From contig CAIJHZ010000186.1 in NCBI GenBank assembly GCA_903820565.1, positions 1-8,085 on the forward strand: a stretch of 8,085 bases of DNA, in the 5' to 3' direction. Below, piece by piece: positions 6,336 through 8,085 of the stretch. The translations under genes were made by a program, and so were the position numbers. Source of the stretch: an uncultured Actinomycetes bacterium (lineage in GTDB: Bacteria > Actinomycetota > Actinomycetes > Nanopelagicales > Nanopelagicaceae). Position 1 is the first letter of the stretch, and each line of letters starts with the position of its first letter. Under the pieces are notes generated by a model. It had not been told where the DNA came from and searched no databases. It was given only the letters and a program-made list of their open reading frames with translations.

Positions 6336-6734
6336 ATGAGCGTTCTCTTCAGTGAACTACTAGTACCAGGCTGGGCAGATGAGAAGATCGGTTTGGATGC
6401 CGTAACAGGCACGTATTCAGATGGGTCATCATTTAATTTGCCATGCCACACAGCAGATCCTGAACTCTACTTTTCTGAGGATGAGATGCAGATTCAAGAG
6501 GCCAAGTCACTGTGTGGCGGATGTCCTGTGCGTGCACAGTGCTTAGAGGGTGCGTTATCGCGCCAAGAGCCAGCAGGAGTATGGGGTGGCGAATTATTTG
6601 AAGAAGGTCGCATAATTGCAAAGAAACGCAAAGCTGGACGACCAACTTTGAAAGAGATCGCTGCACGCAATGCAGAAGGCGAACTAATTGAACTCAATGT
6701 CAAAGGCGACGAGCGCGAAGAAAGTGCTGCCTAG
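6336..6734 (+). CDS. whiB7: WhiB7-like iron-sulfur transcription regulator
   Basis: 132 residues. WhiB proteins carry a [4Fe-4S] cluster and bind the main sigma factor; WhiB7 activates antibiotic-resistance and stress genes. Seen: cluster ligands C37, C60-x2-C63 and C69 (LPCHTADPELYF, then SLCGGCPVRAQC), the GVWGGE turn at 81-86, and KRKAGRP at 97-103, a variant of the AT-hook that distinguishes WhiB7 from other WhiB proteins. The run EPAGVWGGELF resembles mycobacterial WhiB7, and the gene likewise follows uvrD2. The ATG at 6336 is chosen over the in-frame ATG at 6303 because AGAAGAGGTGAG lies just upstream and the product then starts MSVL, as mycobacterial WhiB7 does. The protein is longer than the 92-residue mycobacterial one: about 17 extra residues before the first Cys and a 29-residue tail after the AT-hook, acidic near its end. 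Confidence 0.88.
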   Translation: MSVLFSELLVPGWADEKIGLDAVTGTYSDGSSFNLPCHTADPELYFSEDEMQIQEAKSLCGGCPVRAQCLEGALSRQEPAGVWGGELFEEGRIIAKKRKAGRPTLKEIAARNAEGELIELNVKGDEREESAA

Positions 6735-6750
6735 TCTGAATAAATTGAGT

Positions 6751-6756
6751 TAATCT
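6751..6756 (+). promoter_or_regulatory. putative -10 box for the membrane-protein gene (leaderless)
   Basis: TAATCT fits TANNNT and ends 7 nt before the ATG at 6764, a spacing that places the transcription start at or beside the start codon. The sequence between the whiB7 stop and this ATG has no Shine-Dalgarno sequence. Some expression by read-through from whiB7 is still possible, as no terminator separates them. No clear -35 was found. Confidence 0.45.
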
Positions 6757-6763
6757 CGACCTC

Positions 6764-7132
6764 ATGAATCAAGATCCAGCAAAGGCCCGCGCACTAGTGG
6801 CATTCCTACTCTTTGTTGAGGCAGGTGTTGTGTTCGCTCTTGCAGGATGGCTGATCGTGCTGACTTTTACCTCTGACTCTTTCGAAGCGCTTCCCTTCTT
6901 GGGTGTGCTGCTTTTTGCCTTGTTCGGCGGCGGCGGACTTCTTGTATGTGGTTTGTTCTATAAGAGTGGCAAATACTACGGACGCGCACCTGCGGTTTTA
7001 GCTAATTTAATTGCCCTCGGTGTTGTCTCTTATCAAGTGGAAGCTCATCTGTGGTTTGTAGCAATTCCTTTGGCGGCATTAGCGGGAACAACATTGATTT
7101 CAGTATTGCGCGCAATTCCAACTGACCTCTAA
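6764..7132 (+). CDS. small integral membrane protein, function unknown
   Basis: 122 residues with four likely membrane helices at about 10-34, 43-65, 75-90 and 95-115. Short loops join them, including a basic, tyrosine-containing loop KSGKYYGR at 67-74 that probably faces the cytoplasm. A glycine run (GGGG, 55-58) lies in helix two. I see no catalytic motif and do not recognise the family. The gene begins 29 bp after whiB7 and is convergent with the downstream dehydrogenase (22-bp gap with no visible terminator). The ATG at 6764 is favoured by the TAATCT box just upstream. Membership in a WhiB7 regulon is possible from position but unsupported by any sequence motif. Confidence 0.75.
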   Translation: MNQDPAKARALVAFLLFVEAGVVFALAGWLIVLTFTSDSFEALPFLGVLLFALFGGGGLLVCGLFYKSGKYYGRAPAVLANLIALGVVSYQVEAHLWFVAIPLAALAGTTLISVLRAIPTDL

Positions 7133-7154
7133 ATTCTTGTAGATTTTATATCAG

Positions 7155-7874
7155 TTACCACTCAACAATCTGATTGTCTTCCCACAAAACTCCAGTCGTA
7201 TCGCCAGCATTAAACTCTCTTGTTGCTAGCCACAATGCACATGCCGCACCTTCTTCGGCACTTCGTGGTGCATCGGCTCCACCCATATCGGTGCGTGAGT
7301 GATTAGGACACACAGCATCAACTAAAACTCCACGGGATCCCAGACCAGTTTCATGTGCAAGGTTTCTAACAAGTGCATTAACGCCAGCTTTACTAATTCT
7401 GTATGGCGCAAGTCCGCCGGCATTACCGGGGCCCGACATTCGGCCGAGACATGCAGAGTAAATAATTATGCGACCATTTCGCGCTTCAACCATTGCTGGC
7501 ACTAATCCATTAACAAGCGTGAAAACCGAATCAAGATTGATTGCCATGACACGGCGCCATTCAGCATCATTTGTTTTCAATGTCTTAGACATTTTGTCGC
7601 TCATCACACCATGGGCAAGAATTAATATTTCAGGTGCACCATGTTGCTGCGAAATCATGGCAACGGCATTGCGCGTGGCTTGCATGTCTTCGAGATCAAC
7701 AGCATGTGTCGTGAAATGTTGATTAGGGTGATCGCTCTGCAACGATTGCTGGACCGATGACAGACGGTCTGGGTCCTTGGCAATCATCACAATGTCATAG
7801 CCCAGCGCCGCTAGAGACTTGGCATTTTCAAAACCCAAGCCTCTACTTGCGCCAGTGACCACTGCTAAAACCAT
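7155..7874 (-). CDS. short-chain dehydrogenase/reductase (SDR)
   Basis: 239-residue NAD(P)-dependent oxidoreductase of the classical SDR fold, probably cytoplasmic. Seen: cofactor motif VTGASRGLG (TGxxxGxG, residues 7-14), a LAHG segment where most SDRs have NNAG, S140 as the likely catalytic serine in YSACLGR, and Y158-R-I-S-K162 as the catalytic pair. The segment CPNHSRTDMGG with APRSAEEGA after it, and the ending TGVLWEDNQIVEW, resemble carbonyl-reductase-like SDRs, where CPGWVRTDMGG is usual. The substrate cannot be deduced. I chose the ATG at 7874 over a TTG at 7880 because the fold normally starts a few residues before the TGxxxGxG motif; neither has a convincing ribosome site. The gene is divergent from the kgd-like gene. 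Confidence 0.88.
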   Translation of the reverse strand: MVLAVVTGASRGLGFENAKSLAALGYDIVMIAKDPDRLSSVQQSLQSDHPNQHFTTHAVDLEDMQATRNAVAMISQQHGAPEILILAHGVMSDKMSKTLKTNDAEWRRVMAINLDSVFTLVNGLVPAMVEARNGRIIIYSACLGRMSGPGNAGGLAPYRISKAGVNALVRNLAHETGLGSRGVLVDAVCPNHSRTDMGGADAPRSAEEGAACALWLATREFNAGDTTGVLWEDNQIVEW

Positions 7875-8018
7875 GGGCAAAGCCTGCCCGAGATGGGCCT
7901 GAAATGGAGACTGAAATTAATGTGGCGTATCTCGCCTTATGAGCGCCAAATCGTGCTTATGGCGGCCAGTTTCTGCCGATAGGCTTAGGGATGTAATCAA
8001 TGCAGAAGGAGCTTGCCA

Positions 8019-8085
8019 GTGTCGGCACAGGATTTTGGCGCAAATGATTGGCTCGTCGATGAAATGTACGAGCAGTATTTAGCGA
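8019..8085 (+). CDS. kgd: 2-oxoglutarate dehydrogenase E1 / Kgd, N-terminus only
   Basis: Only the first 22 codons are in the window. They read MSAQDFGANDWLVDEMYEQY followed by LA. The FGxNxWLVxEMY pattern matches the start of actinobacterial Kgd (mycobacterial FGQNEWLVEEMY), a large ThDP-dependent enzyme that handles 2-oxoglutarate in the TCA cycle and often fuses E1 with an E2-like catalytic domain. Whether this copy has that fusion cannot be seen. The GTG start is supported by AGAAGGAG at 8004-8011, 7 nt upstream. A TAGGCT box at 7980-7985 could be a -10 element giving a leader of about 27 nt, but there is no good -35. Confidence 0.75.
   Translation, partial: MSAQDFGANDWLVDEMYEQYLA

Noticed and set aside
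7939..8081. 47-codon frame starting MSAKSC upstream of and overlapping kgd
   Set aside because: It has no ribosome site and overlaps the kgd-like start in another frame; the residue pattern is not protein-like.

Overview
The window looks like a chromosomal piece of an actinobacterium with mid-range GC (around 45-50% by eye). The strongest clue is gene order. An AdnB-type helicase-nuclease, NudC, UvrD2 and a WhiB7-like regulator stand in the same order as in mycobacteria (adnB, nudC, uvrD2, whiB7). The last gene, cut by the window edge, begins like the actinobacterial 2-oxoglutarate metabolism enzyme Kgd. Modest GC, compact genes, a shortened UvrD2 and several TANNNT boxes 6-8 nt before start codons suggest a streamlined lineage such as the freshwater acI group (Nanopelagicales). 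That placement is an inference.

Layout. Positions 2-2341 (+) hold the C-terminal two thirds of an AdnB-like double-strand-break resection motor-nuclease, without its N-terminus. Positions 2359-3186 (-) hold an endonuclease/exonuclease/phosphatase-fold protein, somewhat AT-richer than its neighbours and inserted on the opposite strand. NudC (3214-4197, +) is divergent from it across 27 bp and overlaps uvrD2 (4185-5864, +) by 13 bp. These two form a translationally linked pair.

Positions 5865-6335 are the most interesting part. They appear to be a long regulatory leader for whiB7 (6336-6734, +): an AT box placed 3 bp upstream of a good -35/-10 promoter, an unannotated 52-codon ORF with a strong ribosome binding site, a 7-bp hairpin whose loop is that ORF's stop codon, an intrinsic terminator that could act as an attenuator, and a C/A-rich G-poor stretch. 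This resembles the antibiotic-responsive whiB7 leader known from mycobacteria, with a much longer upstream ORF. The regulatory reading rests on sequence pattern only.

After whiB7 come a small four-helix membrane protein of unknown function (6764-7132, +), apparently leaderless, a short-chain dehydrogenase/reductase on the minus strand (7155-7874), and the first 22 codons of a kgd/sucA-like gene (8019 onward). Overall the region joins DNA repair (AdnB, UvrD2), NAD/RNA-cap metabolism (NudC), stress and drug-response control (WhiB7) and the start of a central-carbon gene. No tRNA, rRNA, CRISPR array or insertion sequence was seen.
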